Shown: piece after piece, positions 16,195 through 26,216 of the stretch
Layout of the letters: every line of letters starts with the position of its first letter
Position numbering within the stretch: position 1 is the first letter of the stretch
Assembly (NCBI RefSeq): GCF_000381905.1
Contig: NZ_KB907250.1
Coordinates: forward strand, 27,323 to 91,322
Reading direction: 5' to 3'
Length of the DNA: 64,000 nt
Origin: Paenibacillus fonticola DSM 21315
Lineage (GTDB): Bacteria; Bacillota; Bacilli; Paenibacillales; Paenibacillaceae
Translations under genes and position numbers: made by a program
The notes under the pieces: generated by a model
Seen by the model: the letters and a program-made list of their open reading frames with translations, nothing else
What the model was told of the DNA's origin: nothing
The model's database searches: none

Positions 16195-17310
16195 ATGAAT
16201 AATCGGCGGATTCCAAAATATTTGCAGCTCAAAAACGAACTGTTGTCATGGTTTGAATCGGGCAAGCTGCAGCCCGGACAACAGGTTCCATCGGAGAATG
16301 AAATATCCGAACAGTTCGGCATAAGCCGGCAAACGGTGCGCCAGACGTTCGGCGAATTGGAGAAGGAAGGGTGGCTCGAGCGGATTCAAGGCAAAGGCAC
16401 CTTCGCCAGAAACCCGCTGCGCCGGGAAGGCGAGCAGGTCAAAACGATCGGGATCATCACGACATATATATCGGATTATATTTTTCCGCATATCGTCCGG
16501 GGCGCGGAGGCTGAGCTGCGCAGCAAAGGATACCGTCTTCTGCTATCGAGCACGGATAACAATAAAGAGAAAGAGATGGAAAGCCTGCAGTTGATGACGA
16601 GCCAGCCGCTGAGTGGACTTATTATCGAACCGACGAAGAGCGCGGAAGGCAATCCGAATTTAAGCTATTTTCTCTCTCTACAGGAGAAGGGCATTCCTTA
16701 CCTGATGATCAATGAGAAATATCGCGAACTCGAATGCCCTTGCCTGAAGCTGGATGACGAGCTTGGCGGATACAAGGCGGCCCGTCATCTGCTGGAGAAG
16801 GGACATAGCTCGATCGTCGGCTTTTTCAAGCGGGATGACCTGCAAGGAGTAAACCGCCTGAAGGGCTTTCTGACTGCGCACCGAGAGCATGGCATAACCG
16901 TATCCCCTTGGCAGGTGGTAACCTACACAACGGAGGAGAAGGGAGAAGTGCCTTATCATCAGGCTGTCCGGCTGCTCCAGCAGGATGCGGCTGCACGGCC
17001 GACCGCCTTCGTATGCTACAACGATCAATTGGCGGTCGTTCTGATGGAAGCTATCCAGCAATGCGGCCTCCGAATTCCGGAGGACGTGTCGGTGATCGGT
17101 TTTGACGACTCGACTCTCGCGCTGGCTTCGGGAACGAAGCTAACCACGCTCACTCACCCGAAGACCGAGCTGGGCGAGCTGGCTGCCAGACAACTGATCG
17201 GAATGATCGAGCAGGGGCAAGTGTTCGGGGATACGATTTTTAAGCCAGAATTAATAGAGCGGGACTCCGTTGAGAAAAGAGAGTCTATCAATGAGAAGCT
17301 GCACATTTAG
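16195..17310 (+). CDS. araR: Arabinose repressor AraR
   Basis: A 371-residue repressor of the chimeric AraR family. Residues 1-70 are a GntR-type winged helix (QFGISRQTVRQTFGELEKEG, then WLERIQGKGTFA). Residues about 85-365 are a LacI-type ligand domain (ending in VSVIGFDDSTLALASG and TTLTHPKTELG) that binds L-arabinose and releases the operator. It lies between araA and araD, 258 bases after araA, with its own GAGGTGA ribosome binding site and a TACAAT-type -10 upstream. In B. subtilis araR is divergent from araE, so the embedded position here is different. Confidence 0.93.
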   Translation: MNNRRIPKYLQLKNELLSWFESGKLQPGQQVPSENEISEQFGISRQTVRQTFGELEKEGWLERIQGKGTFARNPLRREGEQVKTIGIITTYISDYIFPHIVRGAEAELRSKGYRLLLSSTDNNKEKEMESLQLMTSQPLSGLIIEPTKSAEGNPNLSYFLSLQEKGIPYLMINEKYRELECPCLKLDDELGGYKAARHLLEKGHSSIVGFFKRDDLQGVNRLKGFLTAHREHGITVSPWQVVTYTTEEKGEVPYHQAVRLLQQDAAARPTAFVCYNDQLAVVLMEAIQQCGLRIPEDVSVIGFDDSTLALASGTKLTTLTHPKTELGELAARQLIGMIEQGQVFGDTIFKPELIERDSVEKRESINEKLHI

Positions 17311-17448
17311 TGTTCAGGGCTAGAGTCTGAGGTTAAGCAAGCCGGAGACAAGGTTAAGAGCTAACCTAAGGTTGACAAGAAATAAGCAACCAAGGCTGAG
17401 GTTCGAGGTTAAAGTTGCAAATAAGCGTCTGAAGCTAGAGTCCAAGAC

Positions 17449-17470
17449 AAGAGTCCGTCTCCGGACTCTT
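17449..17470 (+). terminator. Hairpin after araR
   Basis: The nine-base arms AAGAGTCCG and CGGACTCTT surround TCTC. No T-run follows, so termination is uncertain. It sits just before the AraR operator of araD. Confidence 0.4.
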
Positions 17471-17477
17471 GGATAAG

Positions 17478-17493
17478 ACTTGTACGTACAATG
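17478..17493 (+). promoter_or_regulatory. AraR operator upstream of araD
   Basis: ACTTGTACGTACAATG is almost identical to operator 1 of araA. It implies that araD-araB-araM has its own AraR-controlled promoter. Confidence 0.8.
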
Positions 17494-17534
17494 GACATTT
17501 AAGATTCAGATTCAGGAGAAAGGAGAGAACGCGA

Positions 17535-18224
17535 ATGTTGGAAGCCCTCAAACAGCAGGTTTGGGAAGCCAATCTGGAGCTGCCCAAACATGGATTGGTT
17601 ACATTTACGTGGGGAAACGTCAGCGGAATCGACCGGGACAGCGGATTGTTTGTCATTAAGCCGAGCGGTGTGCCTTATGAGGAATTGAAAGCAGAGGATA
17701 TGGTCGTTGTCGATTTGGAGGGTAACGTCGTGGAAGGCAAGCTCCGTCCTTCTTCGGATACGCCTACCCATATGGTATTGTACCGGTCTTTTCCCGAAAT
17801 CGGCGGTGTTGTGCATACCCATTCCCCTTGGGGAACGAGCTGGGCACAGGCTGGAATGGCGCTGCCGGCCTATGGTACGACGCATGCGGACTATTTTTAC
17901 GGAGAGATTCCTGTAACGAGACCGATGACCCGGGAGGAAATCGAAGGAGCATATGAGCTGGAAACGGGGAACGTGATTGTGGAGCGTTTCGCCAATATTG
18001 ACCCAAATCAGGTTCCTGGCGTGCTGGTACACGCTCACGCACCGTTTGTATGGGGCAAAGATGCTCATAATGCGGTTCATAATGCGGTTGTCCTGGAAGA
18101 GGTGGCGAAAATCGCGGCGCGCATGCTGCAATTAAACCCTAATACGGCTCCTATGAATCAAATGCTGCTGGATCGTCATTTTCTGCGTAAGCATGGAGCC
18201 AAGGCTTATTACGGTCAAAACTAA
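17535..18224 (+). CDS. araD: L-ribulose-5-phosphate 4-epimerase
   Basis: Converts L-ribulose 5-phosphate to D-xylulose 5-phosphate, the entry to the pentose phosphate pathway. It has 229 residues from ATG 17535 after AGGAGAAAGGAGAG; an upstream TTG at 17469 would run through the operator. It is a class II aldolase-fold zinc enzyme: [13 protein letters not shown] start ([18 protein letters not shown]), zinc His in [16 protein letters not shown], and the third His in [12 protein letters not shown]. Length and motifs are normal. Confidence 0.96.
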   Translation: MLEALKQQVWEANLELPKHGLVTFTWGNVSGIDRDSGLFVIKPSGVPYEELKAEDMVVVDLEGNVVEGKLRPSSDTPTHMVLYRSFPEIGGVVHTHSPWGTSWAQAGMALPAYGTTHADYFYGEIPVTRPMTREEIEGAYELETGNVIVERFANIDPNQVPGVLVHAHAPFVWGKDAHNAVHNAVVLEEVAKIAARMLQLNPNTAPMNQMLLDRHFLRKHGAKAYYGQN

Positions 18225-18272
18225 TTGATTCACTGTACAGTTCACTGTATTTAAGAACAGGAGGGTTTTCAT

Positions 18273-19943
18273 ATGGCTAAGAAGTATACCATCGGGGTGG
18301 ACTATGGGACGCAATCAGGCCGCGCGGTGTTGGTGGATTTATCGAACGGGCATGAGATCGCGGATCATGTGACCCCCTATCCTCATCATGTCATTGACGA
18401 GCATCTCCCCGGCTCCGGCATTAAACTGGAGCATGACTGGGCGCTTCAACATCCTAACGATTATTTAGAAGTGCTGAAGAACTCAGTTCCGGCAGTAATA
18501 AAGGAATCCGGTATCGATCCGGCTGATGTGATCGGGATTGGAATCGATTTTACCGCCTGTACGATGCTGCCGATCGATGAAGCGGGACAACCGCTATGCT
18601 TCGATGCCAAGCATATCGATCAGCCGCACAGTTGGGTGAAGCTGTGGAAGCACCATGCCGCTCAACCGGAAGCGGATAAAATCAACGAGATCGCGGCCAA
18701 GCGGGGCGAAGCCTTCCTTCCGCGCTATGGCGGCAAAATCTCCTCCGAATGGATGATTGCAAAAATTTGGCAAATCCTCGATGAAGCTCCGGAAATTTAC
18801 GACCGGACGGATATGTTCCTGGAGGCGACGGATTGGGTCATTTCGCAAATGACGGGCAAAATCGTACGCAACAGCTGTACAGCCGGCTACAAAGCGATTT
18901 GGCATAAGCAGGATGGTTATCCGAGCAAGGAATATTTCAAGGCGCTTGATCCAAGACTTGAAAATCTCACCGAGACAAAGCTGCGCGGCGAAGTCATTCC
19001 GCTAGGCACGAATGCAGGCGGCCTGACCGAGCAAATGGCGCAAATGATCGGACTGAAGCCCGGCATTGCGGTCGCTGTAGGAAACGTGGACGCTCATGCG
19101 GCTGTGCCTGCTGTCGGCGTTGTTACGCCAGGCAAACTTGTGATGGCGATGGGGACCTCGATCTGCCACATGCTGCTGGGCACAGAAGAGAAGCAGGTTG
19201 AAGGAATGTGCGGCGTCGTTGAGGACGGTATCATTCCGGGATTGTACGGTTATGAGGCTGGCCAGTCTGCTGTGGGTGATATTTTTGAATGGTATGTGGA
19301 AGAGGCGGTTCCCGGCTATGTTAAAGAAGCGGCGGCAGCTGAAGGGCTTGGCGTCCACCAATGGCTGGAAAAAGAAGCCGCAGCTTATAAACCAGGCCAG
19401 ACCGGATTGCTTGCGTTGGATTGGTGGAACGGAAACCGCTCCGTTCTTGTTGATACGGATTTGACCGGACTTATTCTAGGCATGACACTGCTCACGAAAC
19501 CGCAGGAAATATACCGTGCCTTGCTGGAAGCAACAGCATTTGGAACGCGTAAAATCGTTGATGCTTTCCACAACAATGGTGTAGCGGTGGACGCGCTCTA
19601 CGCTTGTGGCGGCCTGCCGCAAAAAAATCGCCTGCTGATGCAGATATACGCTGACGTCACGAACCGCGAAATCTTCGTAGCCGATTCCAAGCAGACACCG
19701 GCTCTAGGTGCGGCGATGTTCGCGGCAGTAGCTGCCGGAGAAGCAGCCGGCGGTTATAACACGATCATCGATGCTGCCGAGCGTATGGCCCGTGTGAAGG
19801 AAGAGACGTTTAAGCCGATTCCGGCCAACGTGGAAGTGTATGAGCGCTTGTACCAAGAGTACAGCAAGCTGCACGATTATTTCGGCCGCGGTGAGAATGA
19901 CGTCATGAAACGGCTTAAGAGCATTAAGAAAGCTACGGAATAA
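18273..19943 (+). CDS. araB: Ribulokinase
   Basis: Phosphorylates L-ribulose with ATP to L-ribulose 5-phosphate. It has 556 residues and belongs to the FGGY kinase family. The phosphate-binding loop [16 protein letters not shown] opens the N domain, followed by [15 protein letters not shown]. The C-terminal ATPase domain carries [14 protein letters not shown], with [12 protein letters not shown] near residue 445. AGGAGGG precedes the ATG. It lies 48 bases after araD in the same operon. Confidence 0.96.
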   Translation: MAKKYTIGVDYGTQSGRAVLVDLSNGHEIADHVTPYPHHVIDEHLPGSGIKLEHDWALQHPNDYLEVLKNSVPAVIKESGIDPADVIGIGIDFTACTMLPIDEAGQPLCFDAKHIDQPHSWVKLWKHHAAQPEADKINEIAAKRGEAFLPRYGGKISSEWMIAKIWQILDEAPEIYDRTDMFLEATDWVISQMTGKIVRNSCTAGYKAIWHKQDGYPSKEYFKALDPRLENLTETKLRGEVIPLGTNAGGLTEQMAQMIGLKPGIAVAVGNVDAHAAVPAVGVVTPGKLVMAMGTSICHMLLGTEEKQVEGMCGVVEDGIIPGLYGYEAGQSAVGDIFEWYVEEAVPGYVKEAAAAEGLGVHQWLEKEAAAYKPGQTGLLALDWWNGNRSVLVDTDLTGLILGMTLLTKPQEIYRALLEATAFGTRKIVDAFHNNGVAVDALYACGGLPQKNRLLMQIYADVTNREIFVADSKQTPALGAAMFAAVAAGEAAGGYNTIIDAAERMARVKEETFKPIPANVEVYERLYQEYSKLHDYFGRGENDVMKRLKSIKKATE

Positions 19944-19979
19944 TGTCCTTGACTGACTGGACAGGAGGTAGACTGAAGC

Positions 19980-21110
19980 TTGAATAATTCCCGGGAAATA
20001 GACCATTTGGAGAAAATCGTTTTAGAGTTGAACGCCATCAATGAGGTGGCTCCTTTTTTACGGGCACAGGGCTTGCAGCGCCCCGTTGTCATCGCCGATC
20101 AGAATACTTATACGGCGGCAGGACAGGAAGTGATGGAGAGCTTGCAAGAGCAGGGTTTGCAGACGAAGCTTTGTCTGCTTGACCCGAATGAGACAGGTGA
20201 TGTCGTAGCGGATGAACAAGCGGTCGTTCAACTGCTGCTTGAAGTAGAGACGGGCATAACGGATGGGCTTATCGCAGTCGGTTCGGGAACGATTCATGAT
20301 ATCGTCCGCTTTGTGAGCTACAAGACGGGGGTACCGTTTATTTCGGTACCTACGGCTCCCTCTGTTGACGGATTTACATCGGCAGGAGCACCGTTGATTA
20401 TTCGCGGCGTTAAGAAGACGGTCGTCGCTGTGCCGCCGATGGCTATTTTTGCCGATCTGCGCGTCCTGATGCAGGCGCCGCAGCCTTTAGTGGCAGCGGG
20501 CTTTGGCGATATGCTTGGCAAATATACCTCCCTGTTCGATTGGAAAATATCCCATCTTACAGGCGGGGAGCCCTACAGCGAGCAGGCGGCGCTGATCACC
20601 GAGCAAGCGCTCAATTCCTGCGTGCAGCATGCGGCCGAGATTGGAGAGCGTACGGAGGAAGGCGTTCGCATCCTGATGACTGCCTTGATTGAATCGGGCA
20701 TTGCGATGCTGTTGTTCGGGCAATCCCATCCGGCTTCTGGGGCAGAGCATCACTTGTCCCATTATTGGGAAATGGAATATTTGCGCCGTGGCAACCGGGC
20801 TTTACTGCACGGAGCCAAAGTGGGCGTGGCCTGCGCAGAAATTTCCCGATTATACCATGCAGCGGTGGAGGAAGGTCTTTTCCCGGGACAGCAGCCTGAA
20901 GCGCTGCGCAAGTACGGCGACCAGATTCGGGAATGGATAGCTGATGTTCCCACCGCTGCCCAAATTCAAGAACTGCTCGTTTTAACAGGCGGTCCCTCCA
21001 CGCGCGAGGAACTTGGCATTGATGAAGATTTATTTGCAGAGAGCCTGCGTGAAGCGCATCTCGTAAGGTACAATCGGCATACCTTGCTGCGGGCGCTGAA
21101 TGAGGCATAA
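19980..21110 (+). CDS. araM: Glycerol-1-phosphate dehydrogenase AraM
   Basis: A 376-residue NAD(P)-dependent glycerol-1-phosphate dehydrogenase (AraM/EgsA), which reduces dihydroxyacetone phosphate to sn-glycerol 1-phosphate. It starts at TTG after AGGAGG. The nucleotide loop GLIAVGSGTIHDIVRF is followed by PFISVPTAPSVDGFTSAG. Metal ligands are likely in the GFGDMLGKY and GQSHPASGAEHH regions. In B. subtilis araM is in the ara operon although its reaction is not needed for arabinose use; the same association is kept here. Confidence 0.92.
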   Translation: MNNSREIDHLEKIVLELNAINEVAPFLRAQGLQRPVVIADQNTYTAAGQEVMESLQEQGLQTKLCLLDPNETGDVVADEQAVVQLLLEVETGITDGLIAVGSGTIHDIVRFVSYKTGVPFISVPTAPSVDGFTSAGAPLIIRGVKKTVVAVPPMAIFADLRVLMQAPQPLVAAGFGDMLGKYTSLFDWKISHLTGGEPYSEQAALITEQALNSCVQHAAEIGERTEEGVRILMTALIESGIAMLLFGQSHPASGAEHHLSHYWEMEYLRRGNRALLHGAKVGVACAEISRLYHAAVEEGLFPGQQPEALRKYGDQIREWIADVPTAAQIQELLVLTGGPSTREELGIDEDLFAESLREAHLVRYNRHTLLRALNEA

Positions 21111-21708
21111 TATCCCAACATAACCGAACCAGACGATAATAAATAAGGTTCTCAAGTATAGGAGTCTGCTCACTTTTTTGATATTTAGCGAATCACTCTG
21201 TTTAAACTTGCCTATGATGTGATCTGATACGGAGTCATGATGAAATTCTCTGTCGAATGTTGTCTTGTCAACCTCATTCTAAACGAGAATTGTTAATCAT
21301 GGCTCCTTTTTCTATTTTATTATTATTCTATTTAATCTATTTTTATACAAATATGTGGTACTTCTTACCAGAGTTCTTTATTGAGTAAAGTAATGACAAA
21401 GTGCCCTAAACACCGTCATTCCCGGCTTACTCTGCCCTTGGAATCAAGCTCTGGCTGCCCTTTAAACCAAGCAAAACAGGACACTGACAGCGAGGAAACC
21501 CTGTACTGATGCTTTACTTGTGAATATTTGGATTTTCGTATCCCTTGTAAAGAACCTTTCCACTGGCGATGTTCTTCGTACAGTTCGAGAAAACTTATTA
21601 TTTAGCTGCATAAAGAGACGGTGTTGTTTATAGAACTGTGTACAATCTTGGGAAAATGGATTATTATACATGTCGAAAAACATGTCAAATTTTCTGGAGG
21701 AACAATGC
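21111..21708. other. Intergenic region before the YesM-type kinase
   Basis: About 600 AT-rich bases without a supportable gene; frames here lack ribosome binding sites. No clear terminator for araM was seen. Confidence 0.5.
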
Positions 21709-23550
21709 ATGAGGAAAGAGCCTTTGACGAGTCACAGATGGAAATCAACGATCATGGTCCAAATGACTACAGGTTTCTCCATGATCCTGCTCGTGATTGT
21801 CTTCTTAATCAGCTTCTTCTCATACCGATATTCCTCGGACGTAGTTCTGAAAAAATCGACGAATTATTTACAGGAATCGGTGATTCAGATGAGTGAAAAG
21901 CTGGATGGTATGCTAAGTGAATACGACCGATTGTCGCTGCGGATCGCCTTCAATCCTGCGACACAAACTTATCTTAAAAGCTCGAATTCAGCTATGACAA
22001 GCCATAAGCCGGGGGTTTATGCACTAGAAAAGGTGATCACTCACGAGCAAGGTTATTTGCCGAATGATCTCTTTATCGACATGTTGGATAATCATGGGCA
22101 GTTTATTTTTTCCCTGTCCGATGAGGAAAATGATATCGCCCAGAAAGTATGGTTTCAAAATATTTTATCTAACAGAGGCAAGCTGCTCTGGACGACAGAA
22201 GGACTGGCCGATCTGGAAGGGGTCATGGATCGGAATGAAATCAGAAATGGTTTGCTGGGGGCCAGGCAAGTTCTGGATTATTATTCGACCAAAAAGATCG
22301 GCATTATGTTTCTTGTCATTCCTATGCAGGCCGTCGAGTCGATTATTGGGGATTCCATGATTCATTCGAAAGACAAAATCCAGGTGATTGATCAATTTGG
22401 TTATATCGCCTATTCCAGCGAATTAGCGGAAATTGGCACTCGAGCGGACAACAATTTTTTTGCAAGTATTTATTTACAAGGCAAGAACGGGAAGATCGCA
22501 AAAGAAACGATTGACGGGAAGCAGATGTATGTTTCCTCGTATACCTCAAATTACAGTAAATGGACTTCAGTACGATATATCGATATCGATGAAAATTTGG
22601 GCGATCTGATTAATATGCAGAGGAGCATATTGGCGATCGGGGTGGCCGGAGTGCTAGTCTCGCTAATCTTTATTTATTCTTATTCTTATACCCTGTCATT
22701 GCCTATCCGGCATTTGGCATCGAGGCTGGCGAACATCAAAAGAGGGAAGCTGATTCCCTATCGCGGAAATATGAAAAGTCGTGAAGTATCCGTGCTTTAT
22801 GCTAGTTATAATGCGATGATTGAGGATCTGGACAAAACAATTAAGGATTTGTCATACCGGCAGATACGAGAGAGCGAAGCTAGACTATTGGCGCTGAAAG
22901 CACAATTTCAACCGCATTTTCTGTATAACACGCTGAATACGATTTATTTTTATGCGATTAAGGAGAAGCAGAACAACGTATCCCGGATGGTCTTGTCCTT
23001 AAGTGAGCTGTTGAGATACAGCATTCAGCCCGGCTCGGAATTTATCAGGTTAAAAGACGATTTGGAGCAGTTGAACCGGTTTATTGAGCTTCAATATTTC
23101 CGGTATGAGGACAAGCTGAACATTGAAATTGAAGTGGCCGAGGAACTGCTTGATTATCCGGTCATGAAGCTTATTCTTCAGCCGCTTGTAGAAAATGCCA
23201 TTACTCATGGGCTTGAGAAAATGAAGGGAAAGCCATGGCTGATTCGTATTCAAATTGTGAAATCGGGCGACAGGCTTCACTTCACGATTGAGGATAACGG
23301 CAAAGGAATGAGTCCAGAGGAAATGAAGCTGGCTTTGGAATTCCAATTCGAACTGGATACCGAAAAAACGATGCATGCCGGCGTTGGCTTACCCAATCTG
23401 CAGCATAGAATCAAATTAATTTACGGCGATCCTTACGGATTGGTTTTAAGTGCAAGCACTTTGGGGGGACTAAAAGTACAACTAGAGATTCCGATTCGCA
23501 CAGATGAAAGGGCTGAGGAAATTGAAACTAAACATACTTCTGGTGGATGA
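21709..23550 (+). CDS. Sensor histidine kinase, YesM family
   Basis: A 613-residue membrane kinase. The start at 21709 has GGAGG eight bases upstream; the frame extends to 21670. A membrane helix at about 22-42 (SMILLVIVFLISFFSY) is followed by an extracellular dCache-like sensor to about 310, a second helix (ILAIGVAGVLVSLIFIYSY), HAMP, then the His_kinase domain with the phosphorylated His in QFQPHFLYNTLN. The ATPase has LVENAITHGLEKM, EDNGKGM and GVGLPNLQHRI. It overlaps the response regulator. YesM/YesN pairs usually control the adjacent sugar transporter, here the ABC genes directly downstream. Confidence 0.9.
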   Translation: MRKEPLTSHRWKSTIMVQMTTGFSMILLVIVFLISFFSYRYSSDVVLKKSTNYLQESVIQMSEKLDGMLSEYDRLSLRIAFNPATQTYLKSSNSAMTSHKPGVYALEKVITHEQGYLPNDLFIDMLDNHGQFIFSLSDEENDIAQKVWFQNILSNRGKLLWTTEGLADLEGVMDRNEIRNGLLGARQVLDYYSTKKIGIMFLVIPMQAVESIIGDSMIHSKDKIQVIDQFGYIAYSSELAEIGTRADNNFFASIYLQGKNGKIAKETIDGKQMYVSSYTSNYSKWTSVRYIDIDENLGDLINMQRSILAIGVAGVLVSLIFIYSYSYTLSLPIRHLASRLANIKRGKLIPYRGNMKSREVSVLYASYNAMIEDLDKTIKDLSYRQIRESEARLLALKAQFQPHFLYNTLNTIYFYAIKEKQNNVSRMVLSLSELLRYSIQPGSEFIRLKDDLEQLNRFIELQYFRYEDKLNIEIEVAEELLDYPVMKLILQPLVENAITHGLEKMKGKPWLIRIQIVKSGDRLHFTIEDNGKGMSPEEMKLALEFQFELDTEKTMHAGVGLPNLQHRIKLIYGDPYGLVLSASTLGGLKVQLEIPIRTDERAEEIETKHTSGG

Positions 23551-24790
23551 TGAACCGTTTATTTTGCGTACCCTGCACCACATGATTGAAGAAGCTAAAG
23601 ACAACTGGAAGGTGGTTGGCGCGGTTGAAGACGGAGAGGAAGCGATTGAGGCTTTGAATCGTGAGAGCATCGATTTGATCGTTTCCGATATTCGCATGCC
23701 GGCCGTCGATGGGATGGAGCTCATCAAATACTGCGACCTTTATCGTCCTGACGTCAAGGTGATCTTATTAACAGGTTACAAGGATTTCGAATACACGCAG
23801 CAAGCTATAAGATCGGGTGTTGCGGATTATATTCTAAAACCGGGTTCCTTGAATGCCATCTTTGAATCTATAGAGCGGGTTGAGAAAAAAGTAACGGAGG
23901 AGAGAAACCAGATTCGATTACAGCAGAAAAGGGAAAAGGGGATTCTGGAAAAAAGACTCGATGATCTTCTGTATGACATTCCCCATCCTCATTATGACAG
24001 CATGCTATTTCCGGCATTTCAGGAAATTCGGGTTTTCTCATGCGGCTTTGCTGGGGATAGCCCTCCTCCAGGCTGGAAAGAGACCGAAGCATTTCATGCC
24101 ATAAAAAATTTGGGGGAGGAATGGTTCGCTGGAAAAGGTACCGCATACGGTTTGCTTCAGGAACGGCATATCGTATTTGTAGTGTTTCTGCCGAACAGTC
24201 CGGACTCGGATTCCGGCTCTGCACAGGGATTTAGGCAATGGCTGCTCTCTCTGCAGCGGGAAGTGATGGAACTGCTAAAAATCAGCTTGCTAATAGGCAT
24301 TGGAGCTGTGTGTGAAGATCTATCCGCGTTGAGCAGCAGCTATAGAGAAAGCGTATTAGCCCTTGAATCACTGAAGAAGAGCGAAAATGCAGGCATCGTA
24401 AGTCATGATGAACTGAAGCACGAACTTGAAGCGATCGCCGATTCGTTGGAAAAGAGCTTTGTGATGAAAAAAAACCGCCGTGTAATTGGAATAGTCATCG
24501 AAAAAATGACAAGCGGGCTGAGCGAGCCGTTAACTCTTAAAATGCTGGCTGAAGAAGTCTATCTGCATCCGACCTATCTGGGACGCATTTTCAAAGAAAC
24601 CACGGGTCAGAGCTTTTCCCAATATTTAACGGGCTTGAGAATAGAGAAGGCGAAAAGTCTTCTGTCCGATCCCTCGCTGAAGGTGTATGAAGTTTGCGAA
24701 CAGGTCGGTTACAGTGATCCTGCCCACTTTACACATATTTTCAAAAAAATTGTGGGTGTAACCCCGCATGAATATAAGTCAAATGCCTGA
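23504..24790 (+). CDS. AraC-type response regulator, YesN family
   Basis: A 428-residue regulator. The receiver domain at 1-125 has the acidic pair in LLVDDEPF, the phosphorylated Asp in LIVSDIRMP and the Lys in DYILKPGS. A linker follows, and two AraC helix-turn-helices lie at about 325-428 (LKMLAEEVYLHPTYLGRIFK and VYEVCEQVGYSDPAHFTHIF). The frame begins with ATG 23504, a 47-base overlap with the kinase. TTG 23522 is possible, but its GAGG is only three bases away. It is predicted to activate the transporter operon starting 116 bases downstream. Confidence 0.9.
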   Translation: MKGLRKLKLNILLVDDEPFILRTLHHMIEEAKDNWKVVGAVEDGEEAIEALNRESIDLIVSDIRMPAVDGMELIKYCDLYRPDVKVILLTGYKDFEYTQQAIRSGVADYILKPGSLNAIFESIERVEKKVTEERNQIRLQQKREKGILEKRLDDLLYDIPHPHYDSMLFPAFQEIRVFSCGFAGDSPPPGWKETEAFHAIKNLGEEWFAGKGTAYGLLQERHIVFVVFLPNSPDSDSGSAQGFRQWLLSLQREVMELLKISLLIGIGAVCEDLSALSSSYRESVLALESLKKSENAGIVSHDELKHELEAIADSLEKSFVMKKNRRVIGIVIEKMTSGLSEPLTLKMLAEEVYLHPTYLGRIFKETTGQSFSQYLTGLRIEKAKSLLSDPSLKVYEVCEQVGYSDPAHFTHIFKKIVGVTPHEYKSNA

Positions 24791-24845
24791 TTCCGCAATA
24801 AACAGTTGTAAATACACAATATATATCATTTTTGCCTCCTATATT

Positions 24846-24860
24846 TTGAAAACGCTTTAT
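24846..24860 (+). promoter_or_regulatory. Possible weak cre site before the ABC operon
   Basis: TTGAAAACGCTTTAT resembles the CcpA site TGWNANCGNTNWCA with two mismatches at its end. It lies 47 bases before the solute-binding protein start. Confidence 0.35.
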
Positions 24861-24906
24861 ATGAAGATAGAGTTGTACCAAGTAAATCATATAAGGGGTT
24901 GAACAT

Positions 24907-26211
24907 GTGAGAAGAACATCATTGGTTATACTCATCCTGCTGCTCGTAGCATCCGTACTGGCGGCATGCGGAGGAGGAGCAGAGCAGGGGGCAGGACAAG
25001 ACGAACAAGGGCAGAATAGATCAAGCAATGGGAAACAAGAGAAAACAACCGTCACCTTCTGGGCGGTCTCGGCGGATGAGCCTGTATTTAGAGCATTAGC
25101 TGATCAATTTACCGAGCAAAATCCAAACATCGAGATTAAAATGACCGGACATGCCAGCGACCCGCATAAAGAAGCGCTTAAGGTGGCGGCCGCATCGGGC
25201 ACTTTACCCGATATGTGGTTCAACTGGGGCGGGACATTAGGCTCCTATTTCCCGGAAAACGGCTTCTCCTATGACTTCAAACAGCATGCGGAGGACAACC
25301 AATGGGGAGATAAATATATCGGCTCTTCTCTTGAACTGGTAGAGCTTGGAGGCCAAGTGTCCGGCGTTCCTTGGAAGGTTTCTGCTTTAGGATTCTATTT
25401 CAGAAAGGACTTGTTTGAGAAGTATGATATTGAACCACCCGCAACCTTCGAAGAATTTGAACAAGTTTTGCAGAAGCTCAAGGAAAACGGAATTACACCA
25501 ATTACGACAGGCGGCAAGGGCGGCTGGCATCCGATGCGTATTATGGAGGGCTTGATCGAGTATTACGCAGGAGCGGAAGGACACGATCAATTAATGGCTT
25601 TGGAACAATCCTGGGAGGGTAACCAAGCGGTAATTGATGCCTATGCCAAATGGAAGGAATGGAGCGATAAGGGATATTTCCCTAAAGGTTTCCTCACCTT
25701 AGATCCGCTGGAGGCCAAGTTTCCTTTATTTAAAGGAGATGCGGCTATGATTCTGGACAGCCCAGGCTTTAACAAATTGTTGATTGACGATGAGCAGGAT
25801 CCAGAACTGTACGGCTTTTTCCCGATGCCGACCAATACGGATCGCATATCAAGCTATGTTGTTATGCTGCAAATAAATAAGAGCTCGGAAAAAGATGTGC
25901 AGGATGCAGCTATTGCCTTCGCGGAGTTTATTACTTCCCCTGAAGTGATTCAGGAAAACCTGGACATTGTAGGTTTCCCACAGGCGAGAATCGGCAGCCC
26001 GATTTCTGAAAAAATGCCGATTGGTTCAACGGTCGTCGAGACGATGAGCAGCAACGGAGCGTTTTTAATTACAGATCAGGCGCTGCCGCAAGAAGTTTTG
26101 CAGAAATTTTTCCAGGCCCAGGATGACGTTAGCCTGCAAAGAATGACGCCAGAGGAAGCAGCGGCCTTTGTGCAGGAAGGAATAAACAACTATAAGGACA
26201 GGATGAAATAA
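24907..26211 (+). CDS. Sugar ABC transporter substrate-binding lipoprotein (CUT1)
   Basis: A 434-residue extracellular binding protein of family 1. It starts at GTG after AAGGGG. The signal peptide has a lipobox (SVLAAC, Cys near 20) and a low-complexity Gly/Gln/Asn linker, so the protein is a membrane-tethered lipoprotein. The mature part (VTFWAVSADEPVFRALADQF) resembles oligosaccharide-binding proteins. With the two permeases it forms a CUT1 importer; no ATPase gene is nearby, so it probably shares a common MsmX-type ATPase, as is usual in Bacillales. The substrate cannot be read from the sequence; the proximity to ara genes makes a pentose oligomer plausible. Confidence 0.9.
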   Translation: MRRTSLVILILLLVASVLAACGGGAEQGAGQDEQGQNRSSNGKQEKTTVTFWAVSADEPVFRALADQFTEQNPNIEIKMTGHASDPHKEALKVAAASGTLPDMWFNWGGTLGSYFPENGFSYDFKQHAEDNQWGDKYIGSSLELVELGGQVSGVPWKVSALGFYFRKDLFEKYDIEPPATFEEFEQVLQKLKENGITPITTGGKGGWHPMRIMEGLIEYYAGAEGHDQLMALEQSWEGNQAVIDAYAKWKEWSDKGYFPKGFLTLDPLEAKFPLFKGDAAMILDSPGFNKLLIDDEQDPELYGFFPMPTNTDRISSYVVMLQINKSSEKDVQDAAIAFAEFITSPEVIQENLDIVGFPQARIGSPISEKMPIGSTVVETMSSNGAFLITDQALPQEVLQKFFQAQDDVSLQRMTPEEAAAFVQEGINNYKDRMK

Positions 26212-26216
26212 TTTGT

